From: Proteobacteria bacterium 005FR1
Lineage (GTDB): Bacteria; Pseudomonadota; Gammaproteobacteria; Pseudomonadales; Cellvibrionaceae
Assembly: GCA_026192395.1 (NCBI GenBank)
Contig: WACF01000001.1
Span: forward strand, 3,284,309 to 3,348,308
DNA: 64,000 nt
Reading direction: 5' to 3'
Of this stretch, positions 45,449-54,886 are shown in pieces (positions within the stretch are counted from its first letter, which is position 1; every line of letters begins with the position of its first letter). Made by a program: the position numbers and the translations under genes. The notes below the pieces were generated by a model that saw nothing but the letters and a program-made list of their open reading frames with translations, was not told where the DNA came from and ran no database searches.

Positions 45449-46744
45449 TCAGGGCTGGGCGGCCTGCTCATTCACCACTTTGATGCGCATGCCGTCCACC
45501 ACCGCCTGAATGGGTGACACGATCACCCGTTCGCCGGGTTCGAGGCCGCCGCGTATCAACACGCGTTCGCTTTCCAGTCGCAAAATGTCCACTACGCGCA
45601 CTTGCAGCGTGTCTTCCGGTGTCGCCACCAGCACCTGATTGTTCTTGCGGATCACGTGGCGGGGCAGGGCGATGATGTCATCGACGGTTTTGCCAGTGAT
45701 TTCAGCTTCCACCAGCAGGCCGATGGGCAGGGGAATGGTGCCTGAACCTTCGCGGTCGGCGTCGGCCGGCCCCTTGGGCTGCTCGACGCGCACGATGGCT
45801 TGCACAGTGTTGTTACTGGCGTCGAGCCCGGCTTCGGTGCGCAGCAGTTTTCCGACCCAAAAGTGCTGCTCCCCGGCATAGGTTCCGGTGAGCAGCACCT
45901 CGGGCGCTTCATCGTCCGGGAGTGCGCCACGGAGGAAGAGCGGTATGGTCAGAAAGCCGAGTTGCCGGTTGGCGAGCGGAAGTTTCACTTCCACCGTTTC
46001 GGCGCCATACAGGGTGGCCACTGACTGACCCGGCGAAACATTTTGGCCCAGCTCGATGTTGCGATTCTGGACGATGGCGTTGAAGGGCGCCGTCAGCACG
46101 GTCCGATCGAGATTGATCTGAGCCTGCTTCAGATCGGCTTGGGCATTTGTCAGCCGGGCAGCGGCGACCTCCGCGGTTCGCTCGGCATTGCGCAGCTCGG
46201 AATCGCTGGCCAGTTTTCGCTTGGCCAGATCGCTGATGCGCTCCAGCTCCCTGGCCGCGTGCCGGGCTTCCGCTTCCGCCTGTCGCTGCGCCGCCCGGCT
46301 TTTTTCCAGTGCGGTTTCATAGTCGCTTGCCTCGATGCGCAGAACCTCCTCGCCCTTCTTCAGGTAGCCACCGGCCACCAGGGCAGGCGAAATCCAGGTG
46401 ACGGGGCCGTTGACCGAGGCGGACATCTCAGATACGACCGCCGGCTGTACCTTGCCGCGGGACGATACCGTCAGGGTGATGCTGCCGCTCTCGACAGTGG
46501 TGGTCCTGATGGTTGTGACCGGCGGATCGACCGCGACCGGATCGACGCTGGGCCGCGCGATAATCAGCCAGGCGGATAGCGCCACGGCCGCTCCCAGAAT
46601 TGCGGTCGGAGCGACAGCGCGATGCTTCAGTGCCCGGGACAAACGCCGCTTCGCTCCGGGAGCGGAGATTCGGGCGTCATCTTGGGCCTTGTCTGCGACG
46701 AGCTTGTCATCGGTGGTCAATGCATCTTCGGACTTGCGGGGCAT
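45449..46744 (-). CDS. RND efflux periplasmic adaptor, second system
   Basis: A 431-residue membrane-fusion protein. A charged N-terminal segment of about 45 residues precedes one membrane helix (APTAILGAAVALSAWLIIA), so it is membrane-anchored rather than a lipoprotein. Next come a lipoyl half (SASVNGPVTWISPALVAGGYLKKGEEVLRI), a coiled-coil (SRAAQRQAEAEARHAARELERISDLAKRKL and on) and the second lipoyl half (VLTAPFNAIVQNRNIELGQNV). It starts two bases after the stop of the GntR gene and ends 40 bases before the pump start, so the three are co-transcribed. The long charged N-terminus is unusual. Confidence 0.9.
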   Translation of the reverse strand: MPRKSEDALTTDDKLVADKAQDDARISAPGAKRRLSRALKHRAVAPTAILGAAVALSAWLIIARPSVDPVAVDPPVTTIRTTTVESGSITLTVSSRGKVQPAVVSEMSASVNGPVTWISPALVAGGYLKKGEEVLRIEASDYETALEKSRAAQRQAEAEARHAARELERISDLAKRKLASDSELRNAERTAEVAAARLTNAQADLKQAQINLDRTVLTAPFNAIVQNRNIELGQNVSPGQSVATLYGAETVEVKLPLANRQLGFLTIPLFLRGALPDDEAPEVLLTGTYAGEQHFWVGKLLRTEAGLDASNNTVQAIVRVEQPKGPADADREGSGTIPLPIGLLVEAEITGKTVDDIIALPRHVIRKNNQVLVATPEDTLQVRVVDILRLESERVLIRGGLEPGERVIVSPIQAVVDGMRIKVVNEQAAQP

Positions 46745-46746
46745 GA

Positions 46747-47463
46747 TCAACTTCCGGTTGCTGCGGTGGCTTGATGGCTGGAGAAATTCTCGATGGTCAC
46801 TTCCCGCACCCACTCGAAGTACTGGCCGACGAAGCTGCCCATCATTTCCGGGTTGCGGGTTTTTACCGCCCGGTTCATTCCGTTCAGAATCTTCGTCATG
46901 CGCTTCACGTCGACCGGGTGATTGGTCTGGACGCCTGACATGGCGACAGCGAGTTGACCTTTCAGCCCATTGATGATTAGCCGCATCACCAGGTTGTCGG
47001 TGATTGCGAGAAAGCAGGATGACAATGCGGTCCAGCATTCGCGCATGAGCTCTTTACTGCCGGGATCAGCCTTCATCTTCATGATCTGTTCCTGGATAAA
47101 GCTCAGCCGGTCCTCGTCGGCCACGGCAATCGAGCGCTTCGCACTGAGAACGCAGAGCACCTCGAAGACCTGAAGAAAATCGTCCGCCATCTTGGGTTTG
47201 GGCCCTTCCAGTTCCATGAGATGACTCAATATCTCCAGGCTGGCCTCTTCCTTCGGCAGGACGCGAACACCGCCCGGTTGAATGTCGATGATGCCCAGCT
47301 GCTCCAATTGCTTAAGCGCCTCGCGGATCGCGCCGCGGGTCGTTTGAAAGCGGCCAGCCAGATCCCGCTCGGAGGGCAGGCGCTCGCCGGGACGGTATTG
47401 CTTGCGCAGGATCTCGGTGCGCAATACGGCGGCGATTTCATGGCTTCGGGTGATGCTGCTCAT
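46747..47463 (-). CDS. GntR-family (FadR/FCD-type) transcriptional regulator
   Basis: A 238-residue regulator. The winged-helix N-terminus spans residues 1-75, with YRPGERLPSERDLAGRFQTTRGAIREALKQLEQLGIIDIQPGGVRV, the GntR signature. The C-terminal helical FCD-type domain (ADDFLQVFEVLCVLSAKRSIAVA and on) binds the effector. It heads the efflux operon: its stop is two bases before the adaptor start. Two tandem FadR-type palindromes lie 46-70 bases before its start, next to a promoter, so autorepression relieved by a small molecule is likely. The ATG at 47463 is the last before the domain; the frame is open to 47544, but that part contains the operators. Confidence 0.93.
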   Translation of the reverse strand: MSSITRSHEIAAVLRTEILRKQYRPGERLPSERDLAGRFQTTRGAIREALKQLEQLGIIDIQPGGVRVLPKEEASLEILSHLMELEGPKPKMADDFLQVFEVLCVLSAKRSIAVADEDRLSFIQEQIMKMKADPGSKELMRECWTALSSCFLAITDNLVMRLIINGLKGQLAVAMSGVQTNHPVDVKRMTKILNGMNRAVKTRNPEMMGSFVGQYFEWVREVTIENFSSHQATAATGS

Positions 47464-47508
47464 GGCTGCGGTGAGTCCTGTTCGTGGTGTCGAGTGGCCC
47501 GGCCACAG

Positions 47509-47533
47509 TGGTCGGACCAAATTGGTCGGACCA
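47509..47533. promoter_or_regulatory. Tandem FadR-type operators
   Basis: Two identical perfect palindromes TGGTC-G-GACCA lie at 47509-47519 and 47523-47533, three bases apart (centres 14 bases apart). This equals the core of known FadR-family operators. They overlap the expected transcription start of the GntR operon. Confidence 0.85.
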
Positions 47534-47534
47534 A

Positions 47535-47563
47535 AACCTAGCAAAGGTGTCGGTCGAGGTCAA
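47535..47563 (-). promoter_or_regulatory. Sigma-70-type promoter of the GntR-efflux operon
   Basis: Read leftwards, TTGACC (complement of 47558-47563), 17 bases, then TAGGTT (complement of 47535-47540). The operators begin two bases further on, so a bound repressor would cover the start point. The -10 box is weak. Confidence 0.55.
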
Positions 47564-47782
47564 AGGGAGCAAGGCCGGGTCGGCTGGGGAAGGCGACTGA
47601 TCAGGCCTAAAGCGCCCGTCCGGTGCACGCTGGAGGACTTGGAAAAGTTTTGTTATCGCAAGCTTTCAGCGCCCTTGCCGACGCCCTGTTGCACGACCGC
47701 CTCCAGGGATCATTCAACTTCCATTCAATGTGATCGCAGGCAGACGCCCAAGGGCGGGAAGATAATGCCGGGATCTGTTGGA

Positions 47783-47912
47783 ATGAGTGCGGGACACCAG
47801 CGACTGTTTCATCGCTTCGGTGCCATTGGCGATGCCATCTGAAATGGTGAGGTGTTGAAGATCACACCCTTGTTGCCTGCGCTGTCGGCACCGTTGCGGG
47901 CCTCTTCGTGTT
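47783..47912 (-). pseudogene. ilvD relic
   Basis: Read leftwards, this stretch encodes ARNGADSAGNKGVIFNT in one frame and [20 protein letters not shown] in another, both near-identical to residues about 64-100 of the IlvD protein at 40426-42105. A two-base deletion after the first part breaks the frame. Nucleotide similarity is high from about 47795 to 47912, then fades. A 12-base match, TACCATGCCAGC, at 47922-47933 also occurs just upstream of the intact ilvD gene. It is a leftover of a partial duplication. Confidence 0.8.
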
Positions 47913-47993
47913 CTGGCGGTTACCATGCCAGCTTGGCGCAGAAATCCAAGGGGAGCGCACACCAGGGGAAAACATGAAAGATGGTCGGTCCGG

Positions 47994-48023
47994 AAAAACG
48001 AAGGGCGCCCGGTGGGCGCCCTT
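47994..48023 (-). terminator. Intrinsic terminator of the TonB receptor gene
   Basis: A perfect 10-base stem, AAGGGCGCCC at 48001-48010 and GGGCGCCCTT at 48014-48023, followed leftwards by CG and five T (complement of 47994-48000). It lies about 20 bases after the receptor stop. Confidence 0.8.
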
Positions 48024-48042
48024 GTGTTTAGGGGTGCGACTA

Positions 48043-50685
48043 CTAGAGTTCGTAAGTAACGCGCGCGTAAAGCATGCGGCCGGTCGGATCGTAGAGCATC
48101 GATTCCATACCGCCCAACATTGGCACTTTCTGCGGTTCGCGGTCGAACAGGTTGCGCGCACCGATGGTGAACGTAAATTCCCCGCCGAGTCGTTCGAATT
48201 GACTGAAGTTGTAAGCTGCGTCGGTGATCGTCGATGCACGCAAGACGTCCACGTCACGATAATTGCTGTATGGCAGGAATCGCTGGAAGCTGAACTTGTT
48301 TGCATCGAAGACAATTTCGTCGATGTAGTGGACGGTGAAGTTGAGGCTATGCTGACCGCCTACCCAGCCCAGGCTCAGGTTGCCTTTCCACTGCGGTAGC
48401 GGTGGTACCGCGCCTGTGCCGTTGTTCTGTTGGCCAACACCATCGACCATCGGACGGTCGGGGAAGAGTTGATAGGTATATTCGTCGATGTAGGTTGCGT
48501 TGAGGGCTAGATTGATCGCGCCCATGTCATCGATGTCCATGAGGTCCTTCAGTCCAAATGCGCCACCCAAATCAAAGAAATAGTTAAATTTCATATCATA
48601 GGTTCGCACGAACATGGACGAGGCGTTCAGGCGGCCACTGATAACCCGGTCGATCTGCTCAAGATTATTCGGATTTCGGACGATGCGTGGATCGGAGCGC
48701 GGATCCGACACCCACTCCGCAACCTGGGCCAGCGTAGGCAGTGTGCCCCCGGGTACTGCTCCATAGGCCTGCTGGAAGTTGAAATAATCCGCCGCAAGCA
48801 CATCTTCGGTTGTGGTGGTGATGATTCGGTCGGTGAAGTCGGTTTCACTCCAATCAAAGTCGAGCGTCATGCTCGGCATTATGGTCCAGGTAAAGCCCGC
48901 ACTCAGCGTATCCGCCGATTCCGGCACCAAGTCGGGATTGCCACGCGAACAACTGGCCGTGAATGCGGCGAAAACGGTAAATGGGTCGGAAACGTTGGTA
49001 AGCCCGCAAGATTCGGGAGCGTTCAGATCGTCCAGGGTCGGAGCGATAAACGAGGTCCCTGCACTTGCTCTCAGCACCAAGTTGTCGAGAGGGGTGTAAA
49101 CGAGGCCGTATTTGGGATCCGTCGAACTTTGCCCGGTACTGTAGTCCTCGTTCCGAACCGCCAGGGACAGTTCGAGATTGTTCAGGAGGGGCAGCGCGAG
49201 CTCGGCAAAGAATGCATTCACGCTTCTGCCATCGGACACCGGTGCGAGTTGAGCGCCGATAAACTGATCTCCGAGAAGACTGTGCAACGCCGGCGTATTG
49301 TCGAAAGAATTCTCGCGCCGCTGAAAGCCGACCGCAGCTCCCACCGGCCCTCCCGGCAACTCGAAATTGCCCAGCGGAATGCGCCCGTTGAGAACCAAGT
49401 CGAAAGTCTGCAGCTCGGTTTCTTCGAGCTGACGATGCTGGACGTATGTGGAATCGACCAGGGCCTGAGTGTTCAAAGTAGATGGGTCGGTGGACACAAA
49501 CGGATTGAAACAACTGTCGGGAGCGTTCAGCACGTCGCAGTTCAATCCATTGGCAATGGCGTTGAAACTGAAGTTGTTCAGCCGGCTTTCGTCCGTTCTT
49601 CGTGAATAGGTGTAGGCCGCATGGCCTTCCCAGCCTTCCACGTAGGGCACTGTGAAATCACTGGACAGCGCAGCGCGCCAGCCGGTTATGTTACCTCTGC
49701 CGTGACTTGCGCCGTCACTGCCCAACTGCGAGGGCAAAGTGCCGTGTTTCCCCCAGGGACGCCAGGAGGCAAAGTTTACGTCCTCATTGAACGCAATGCC
49801 GCTCGGGTCAAGTATCACCTGGCCACTGGAATCGCGGTCCGGTATACCGTCACCGTTTGCATCCTGAGCGAATAGCGGATTGCCGTTAGCATCTACCGCG
49901 CGGAAAGGGTTGCCAGGCAACTCCCCCCTGACGGTCGGGAGCTCGGAGGTCCGGCCGCCCGGGTTCGAAGGGGACCCGCGATTCTCGGGTCGGCGATTGT
50001 AATAGTTCCACTGCGCATTCCAGGAAAAGTCGGAACTCACCTGGTAGCTGATGTTGGCGAAGGCATTCACCTGCGTCTGTTTGGCTCGATAATCCCAGAA
50101 CTCGCCGAAGTCGAACCAGCACTGGCCGCCGAATGTGAAGCCAGTGGGATTGTTGCCTTCTTCGGTGGGGTCTTGTCGTTTGCCGCCGCAATTTGGATCG
50201 GACTTGGTGACAGTTTCACCGGTGAGCTGCCCGTTCTCGTCCCGTTGGGGCACGAGGTAACGACCGGGGTTCGGGGTACTCGAAGATGTCAGTCCTGCAT
50301 TCATCTGTTCGGGGCGATCGATCATTCTCAAGCGACCGTTTCTGCGGTACTCCACCGCGCCGACGATGTCGAGGCCCTTCCATTGCGTTCCCGTCAGCAT
50401 CGAGAACTGGTAGTCCTCGTAGTCGCCTTCGTCGTCGCCCTGGGTATAACCCTGCACTTTGATGCCGTCGTAGGATTTGATTGGCACGAAGTTAACTACA
50501 CCGGCTACCGCGGCGGAACCGTAAAGTGCGGCTGCACCGTCAGTTACGATGTCCATCCTACCGATGGCGATCTGGGGCAGAAAACTGTTTACGTTTGTGC
50601 CGATTACCCGCATGCCGTCGACGAGATTCAGCGTCGCCCCCTCGCCAAGGCCCCGAAGATTTACCCTCACACCGATGTTTTGCAA
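48043..50685 (-). pseudogene. TonB-dependent receptor, 5'-truncated
   Basis: About 880 codons of an outer-membrane receptor without frameshifts. The visible part starts inside the plug domain at NIGVRVNLRGLGEGATLNLVDGMRVIG and contains MDIVTDGAAALYGSAAVAGVVNFV. The 22-strand barrel follows and ends with MLYARVTYEL, a typical terminal aromatic/Leu strand. An in-frame TAG directly precedes the first codon (TTG). The signal peptide, TonB box and first plug half (about 120-150 residues) are missing, so the product cannot be exported. The barrel shows conserved TonB receptor blocks such as LVLRASAGTSFIAPTLDDL and ARNLFDREP. Substrates may include siderophores or glycans. An assembly break is the main alternative. 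Confidence 0.75.
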
Positions 50686-50812
50686 CTAAATGAAACGCGC
50701 GCCGAGACGCTACCCAATCTCGGGACGCATTGCGGGAGCTACCTTTCAAGGGAATAGCTCATTCAGTATGATCGATAAATTCATATCGGGGCTATTTCGG
50801 AGGGACCACCAC

Positions 50813-51223
50813 ATGCTCGGATCTGTCGCTGTAAAAGACTATATGGACAGGAACCCGATCAGGTTGAGCGGCCAAGCGGATGTGTTTGAAGCGATTTCAG
50901 TGATACGAGAGCACAAAATATCCGGTCTCTGTGTCGTGGATTCTCAAAATCATCTGATCGGGATATTGTCGGAGCTGGACTGTCTGGAGGCCATACTAAG
51001 CGCCACCTACGATGAGCGGACGGCGGTCGGCAAAGTCGAGGAATACATGACGTGCAATGTGGTGACGGCCAATGCCGGCGATGACATCCTCACCGTGGCG
51101 AGCGACATGCTCAGAAACAAGCACCGCCGTCGTCCTGTGGTCGAGAACGGCAAGCTGGTCGGCCAGATCACCTGCCGGCAGATTCTTGGGGCGGTCAAGG
51201 ATTTCCCGGGCGCCAGAGCATAG
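50813..51223 (+). CDS. CBS-domain pair protein
   Basis: A 136-residue cytoplasmic protein of two CBS domains, residues about 8-62 (VKDYMDRNPIRLSGQADVFEAISVIREHKISGLCVVD) and 73-130 (VEEYMTCNVVTANAGDDILTVASDMLRNKHRRRPVVENGKLVGQI). Such pairs bind adenine nucleotides and act as energy or redox sensors; stand-alone forms have few proven partners. GGAGGG lies eight bases before 50813. An in-frame ATG at 50768 adds 15 residues but has a poor site. It diverges from the broken receptor gene. Confidence 0.88.
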   Translation: MLGSVAVKDYMDRNPIRLSGQADVFEAISVIREHKISGLCVVDSQNHLIGILSELDCLEAILSATYDERTAVGKVEEYMTCNVVTANAGDDILTVASDMLRNKHRRRPVVENGKLVGQITCRQILGAVKDFPGARA

Positions 51224-51265
51224 CTTTTTCGGGGAGTCAAAAAATCACCAATGAGGATCGTGACC

Positions 51266-52159
51266 ATGATCGTGAACTGGAAGGCCGCTGTCACAGGCGC
51301 AATCGCGATTTGCATGCATTCAACACTGCTGGCGCAGGAAGTTACGGGAAATCCGGTTGCATCAGACGCCGAGCTGAAACGTGTTCAGGACCGCTTTGCC
51401 TTCACCGAAGGGCCGGTCGCTGACGAACAAGGCAATCTCTACTTCACCGATCTCGGCAACAGCCGTATCCATAAACTGACTACCGACGGAAGACTAAGCG
51501 TGGTGCGGGAAAACACCAACCGTGCCAACGGTCTCGCCTTTGACGATGAAGGCCGTCTGATTGCCTGTGAGGGCGGTGCGAAGCGAGTGACCGCAATGTC
51601 CCCCGACGGCAGCATCACGGTGCTGGCGGACAGCTACCGGGGTAAGCCGCTGAACAGCCCCAACGACCTGTGGATTGACGACCAAGGCGGCATCTACTTC
51701 ACCGACCCGAACTACGGTGATCCCGCCAATCTCACCCAGGATGGCGAGCACGTTTACTACCTGCCGCCGAATGGGGGTGAATTGCGGCGAGTGGTGTCCG
51801 ACATGAGCAAGCCAAACGGCATCATCGGCACGCCGGATAACAAGCACATCTACATCGCCGACACGGCATTGCAGAAAGTGTTCATCTTCGATGTTCAAGA
51901 GGACGGATCACTGGGCCCGAAAAAGGACTTCGTTGATTCCGGTTCGGATGGTCTGACCCTGGACGAAAAGGGCAATCTCTACACCACATGGAGGGAAGGC
52001 GTGGCCATCTACAATTCGGCAGGCGAGCAAATCGAGCTAATAGAAATATCTCCCATGCCCACCAATGTGGCATTTGCCGGCAAGGATCACCAGACCCTCT
52101 ACATCACTGCCCGACCGAGCGTCTACTCAATCGAGATGGCGGTGAAAGGTCAGCGTTAG
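51266..52159 (+). CDS. Exported SMP-30/gluconolactonase-family protein
   Basis: About 297 residues with a signal peptide (MIVNWKAAVTGAIAICMHSTLLAQ). The six-bladed propeller is seen from repeated units such as FTEGPVADEQGNLYFTDLGNSRIHKL, RANGLAFDDEGRLIACEGGAKRV and SPNDLWIDDQGGIYFTDPNYG. The acidic and Asn residues of the calcium/zinc site (FTEGP, SPNDL, SDGLTLDEKGNLY) are present. These enzymes open sugar lactones; a periplasmic location is implied. A GAGG site nine bases before 51266 favours that start; an ATG at 51251 is in frame. Confidence 0.9.
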   Translation: MIVNWKAAVTGAIAICMHSTLLAQEVTGNPVASDAELKRVQDRFAFTEGPVADEQGNLYFTDLGNSRIHKLTTDGRLSVVRENTNRANGLAFDDEGRLIACEGGAKRVTAMSPDGSITVLADSYRGKPLNSPNDLWIDDQGGIYFTDPNYGDPANLTQDGEHVYYLPPNGGELRRVVSDMSKPNGIIGTPDNKHIYIADTALQKVFIFDVQEDGSLGPKKDFVDSGSDGLTLDEKGNLYTTWREGVAIYNSAGEQIELIEISPMPTNVAFAGKDHQTLYITARPSVYSIEMAVKGQR

Positions 52160-52213
52160 TGGCTAGATAGATCCCTAGTCGGGACAGCAGCAACCGCATA
52201 CATTCGCGAGTCG

Positions 52214-52555
52214 TCAGGCTTTTTTGACGAATTCAGACTTCAGTTTCATTGCACCGATGCCATCGATTTTGCAGTCGATGTTGTGGTCACCCTCGACCAG
52301 GCGGATATTCTTCACCTTGGTGCCCACCTTGACCACTGCTGAGGAGCCTTTCACCTTAAGGTCCTTGATTACCGTCACGGTGTCGCCCTGCTCCAGCTGG
52401 GCACCATTGGCGTCTTTGACGACCAGCTCGTCGGCCAGGGACCGAGCGTCTCCGCTTCCTGTCCATTCATGGCCACACTCCGGACACACCAACAGATTGC
52501 GATCTTCGTAGGTGTAAGTGCCTTTGCACTCTGGGCAGCTCGGTAGTTCATTCAT
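52214..52555 (-). CDS. PhnA/YjdM zinc-ribbon protein
   Basis: A 113-residue protein beginning [18 protein letters not shown], with a zinc ribbon from Cys7, Cys10, Cys24 and Cys27 (two CPEC motifs). The C-terminal SH3-like half ([29 protein letters not shown] and [21 protein letters not shown]) is near-invariant in the PhnA family. In spite of the name, the protein is not needed for phosphonate use in E. coli; some relatives hydrolyse phosphonoacetate, but this short form has no proven activity. Confidence 0.95.
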   Translation of the reverse strand: MNELPSCPECKGTYTYEDRNLLVCPECGHEWTGSGDARSLADELVVKDANGAQLEQGDTVTVIKDLKVKGSSAVVKVGTKVKNIRLVEGDHNIDCKIDGIGAMKLKSEFVKKA

Positions 52556-52997
52556 TCAAAAGTCCACACTTCGTTTTTGCCGCTGTCGGGCGCGGGGGCA
52601 GGAATCATACGCCTGCCTGAGGACCATTGCCATTTCCCCGCGAGATTTGCCAGCCAATCACCAGCTTGCCTGAGCCCTCACAAACGCGTCGCGAAGCTCG
52701 CTTGCTCGAGAAAAATCTCACGAATGGCATTAGCCGCGTTGATTCGGAAAAACACGCCGCTGTTGTTATTGATGACGATATCGCGATGCACTAAAAAGCA
52801 GAGCTCTGGAAAGCTGCAGAAGATGTAAGCCAATGATCGTTGCCGAGTCGAAGCAGGGATGCGCGTCTTAACTGGAAAACGGCCAGCAAGCTGCGTTCGC
52901 ACTATCGGTTTTGTTGGAATGGATTGTTGTTGGCCCGCGGGGCCATTTGTTGTCCTGGTTGTTTTTCCAAGGACGTTTCTCTAAGACGGAGGTTAGT
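52556..52997. other. Region without a convincing gene
   Basis: About 440 bases between PhnA and the carboxylesterase. A leftward open frame of 74 codons at 52678-52902 contains PELCFLVHRDIVINNNSGVFFRI, but I see no ribosome binding site or family match. It could be a relic, a small unknown gene or chance. Confidence 0.3.
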
Positions 52998-54587
52998 ATG
53001 TATCGATTGCTACAATCACTTGGACGTAGCATGCAGCGCGCGAGCACCATTTTTTTGCTGGGTGTCTCGCTTGCCGCTTCGGCAGCTTATGGCGATCCAG
53101 CCGTTCGGACGCCGGTCGGCGAGATTACCGGCGTTGAAACCGACTATGGCGCGGCCTATCTCGGGGTCCCCTTTGCCCAGCCTCCTGTGGGGGAGCTGCG
53201 CTGGAAAGCGCCGCAGGCGGTCACCGAACTGGCGAGTCCCTACGCGGCCACGCAAACGGGGGCGAGCTGTCCTCAGCTGCCGTCTCCCTTCGGTTCCTCC
53301 AGCGTCAACGAAGATTGTCTTTATCTGAACATTTACCAGCCCAGCGAAGCGCGACTCGCACGATTTTTTGGCGGCCTGCCGGTAATGGTCTGGTTTCATG
53401 GCGGTGCGTTTACCTCGGGATCAGGTGCCGCCACCGACCCGGCGCGTCTCGCCGAGGAAGGGGTGATTGTCATTACGGTCAATTACCGTCTTGGTGCTCT
53501 CGGTTTCATGGCGCACCCGGCCTTGACCGCCGAAGCGGGCGCGTCCGGCAATTACGGGCTGATGGATCAGCAGGCTGCACTGCACTGGGTGCAGAACAAC
53601 ATCGCCAGCTTTGGCGGCAATCCGGATCGAGTAACGATTTTCGGGGAGTCTGCCGGTGGACTGAGCGTGCACGCCCATCTCGCTTCACCTGAATCCGCAG
53701 GTCTGTTCGACCGGGCGATCATTCAGAGCGGTGCCTATCTCCTCGAGCAACCCGGACTGTTCGAGTGGGAGTTCCTCGGTTTGAGCATCGCCGCGAAGGC
53801 CGGTTGCCCGGATCAGTCGTTGTCCTGTCTGCGCAGCCTGCCGGTGGAGCAGATCCTTGCCAACCAGGATCCGGGTGCGCTGGGCTGGCTGCCGATCGTG
53901 GATGGAGCGGTGCTGCCGCAATCGGTTCTCGGCGCGCTGCAGTCCGGTGACTTCAACAAGGTGCCAGTGGTCGAGGGCACCACTGCCGATGAATACACCT
54001 TGTTTACTGCGCTGCTTTTTGAGCTGCAGGGCAAGCCTGTCACCGCCGCCAACTACGTGCAGTCGATTACCGAAATCGGGTTTCCGGCGGAAGTGGCGCC
54101 GATCATTGCAGCGCAGTATCCGGTGGCCAATTATCCGAGTGCATCAGAAGCGCTCTCTGCCCTGGGTACCGACTTTCTCTTCGCCTGTAACTCGCTGACC
54201 TCCATGCGCCTGCTGTCAGAGCATGTGCCCGTTTACGGCTACGAGTTTGCCGACCCCAATGCGCCGATGACCAGCTTGCCGCCCGTCAGCTTTCCATTTG
54301 GTGCAGCTCACACTACGGAGATTCAGTACCTGATGGATGTCCAGAATGGCTTGCCGCCACTGCTGAACGCGGAGCAACAGACTCTTGCCGGCCACATGGT
54401 CAACTACTGGAGCAATTTTGCGAAGTATTCCAGCCCCAATGGTTGGGGTTCGCCGTTCTGGATTCGCTTCGGTGAGCAATTCGAGTTGTTAATGTCGCTT
54501 GAGCCGCCCACCCCGGAACTGACCAGCGACTTCGCGGCGCGTCATCAGTGCGACTTCTGGAACCTGATCGCCGCATCCGGAAACTGA
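52998..54587 (+). CDS. Exported carboxylesterase type B
   Basis: A 529-residue esterase of the cholinesterase-like family. The start at 52998 has CGGAGG upstream and gives a signal peptide ending ASAAYG. Diagnostic motifs are YLGVPFAQPPVGELRWKAPQ, EDCLYLNIYQP, VMVWFHGGAFTSGSG (oxyanion hole) and FGESAGGLSVH with nucleophile Ser218. The likely acid is Glu in TTADEYTLF and the base His in FGAAHTTEIQY. It would hydrolyse carboxylic esters in the periplasm or outside. A clear terminator follows its stop, so it is a single-gene unit. Confidence 0.94.
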   Translation: MYRLLQSLGRSMQRASTIFLLGVSLAASAAYGDPAVRTPVGEITGVETDYGAAYLGVPFAQPPVGELRWKAPQAVTELASPYAATQTGASCPQLPSPFGSSSVNEDCLYLNIYQPSEARLARFFGGLPVMVWFHGGAFTSGSGAATDPARLAEEGVIVITVNYRLGALGFMAHPALTAEAGASGNYGLMDQQAALHWVQNNIASFGGNPDRVTIFGESAGGLSVHAHLASPESAGLFDRAIIQSGAYLLEQPGLFEWEFLGLSIAAKAGCPDQSLSCLRSLPVEQILANQDPGALGWLPIVDGAVLPQSVLGALQSGDFNKVPVVEGTTADEYTLFTALLFELQGKPVTAANYVQSITEIGFPAEVAPIIAAQYPVANYPSASEALSALGTDFLFACNSLTSMRLLSEHVPVYGYEFADPNAPMTSLPPVSFPFGAAHTTEIQYLMDVQNGLPPLLNAEQQTLAGHMVNYWSNFAKYSSPNGWGSPFWIRFGEQFELLMSLEPPTPELTSDFAARHQCDFWNLIAASGN

Positions 54588-54604
54588 GGCAAGCCTTCAA
54601 ACAA

Positions 54605-54641
54605 CAAGAGACGGCAGCCGGCCGTCTCTTGTCCTTTCTCC
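54605..54641 (+). terminator. Intrinsic terminator of the carboxylesterase gene
   Basis: CAAGAGACGGC at 54605-54615 and GCCGTCTCTTG at 54621-54631, an 11-base perfect stem with a five-base loop, followed by TCCTTTCTCC. It lies between two convergent units and may work in both directions. Confidence 0.75.
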
Positions 54642-54653
54642 TCTGTCCCTTTC

Positions 54654-54872
54654 TCAATCTTCAGACGCTTGTCCCATCAGCCGCGTCAACACGGTTTGAA
54701 ATTCCTCTTCGCTGATATCGATGTGCTCAAGCACGCGGCCGTAAAGCATGACTGTAGGCACCTCGCGGCCGGCTAATTCTTTCTGCGCTTCGTGCAGACA
54801 GTACAGGATGATGCGCTCCTGCCGATTCAGGCCGTCGCGCAGGTCAGGCAGTTCGTCCTCGTCATTATGCAT
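54654..54872 (-). CDS. Small hypothetical protein downstream of the serine hydrolase
   Basis: A 72-residue acidic protein, starting MHNDEDELPDLRDGLNRQER, which I do not recognise. It is predicted to be helical (RIILYCLHEAQKELAGREVPTVMLYGRVLEHI), without signal or membrane segment. The start lies 15 bases after the hydrolase stop, on the same strand, so the two are probably co-transcribed. The open frame extends upstream through the hydrolase gene in another phase, but that part is not coding. Confidence 0.65.
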   Translation of the reverse strand: MHNDEDELPDLRDGLNRQERIILYCLHEAQKELAGREVPTVMLYGRVLEHIDISEEEFQTVLTRLMGQASED

Positions 54873-54886
54873 TCTGTTTGTCGAAC

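Noticed and set aside
52678-52902. Leftward 74-codon frame with LVHRDIVINNNSGVFFRI
   Set aside because: It looks faintly protein-like, but no ribosome binding site, family match or operon context supports it.
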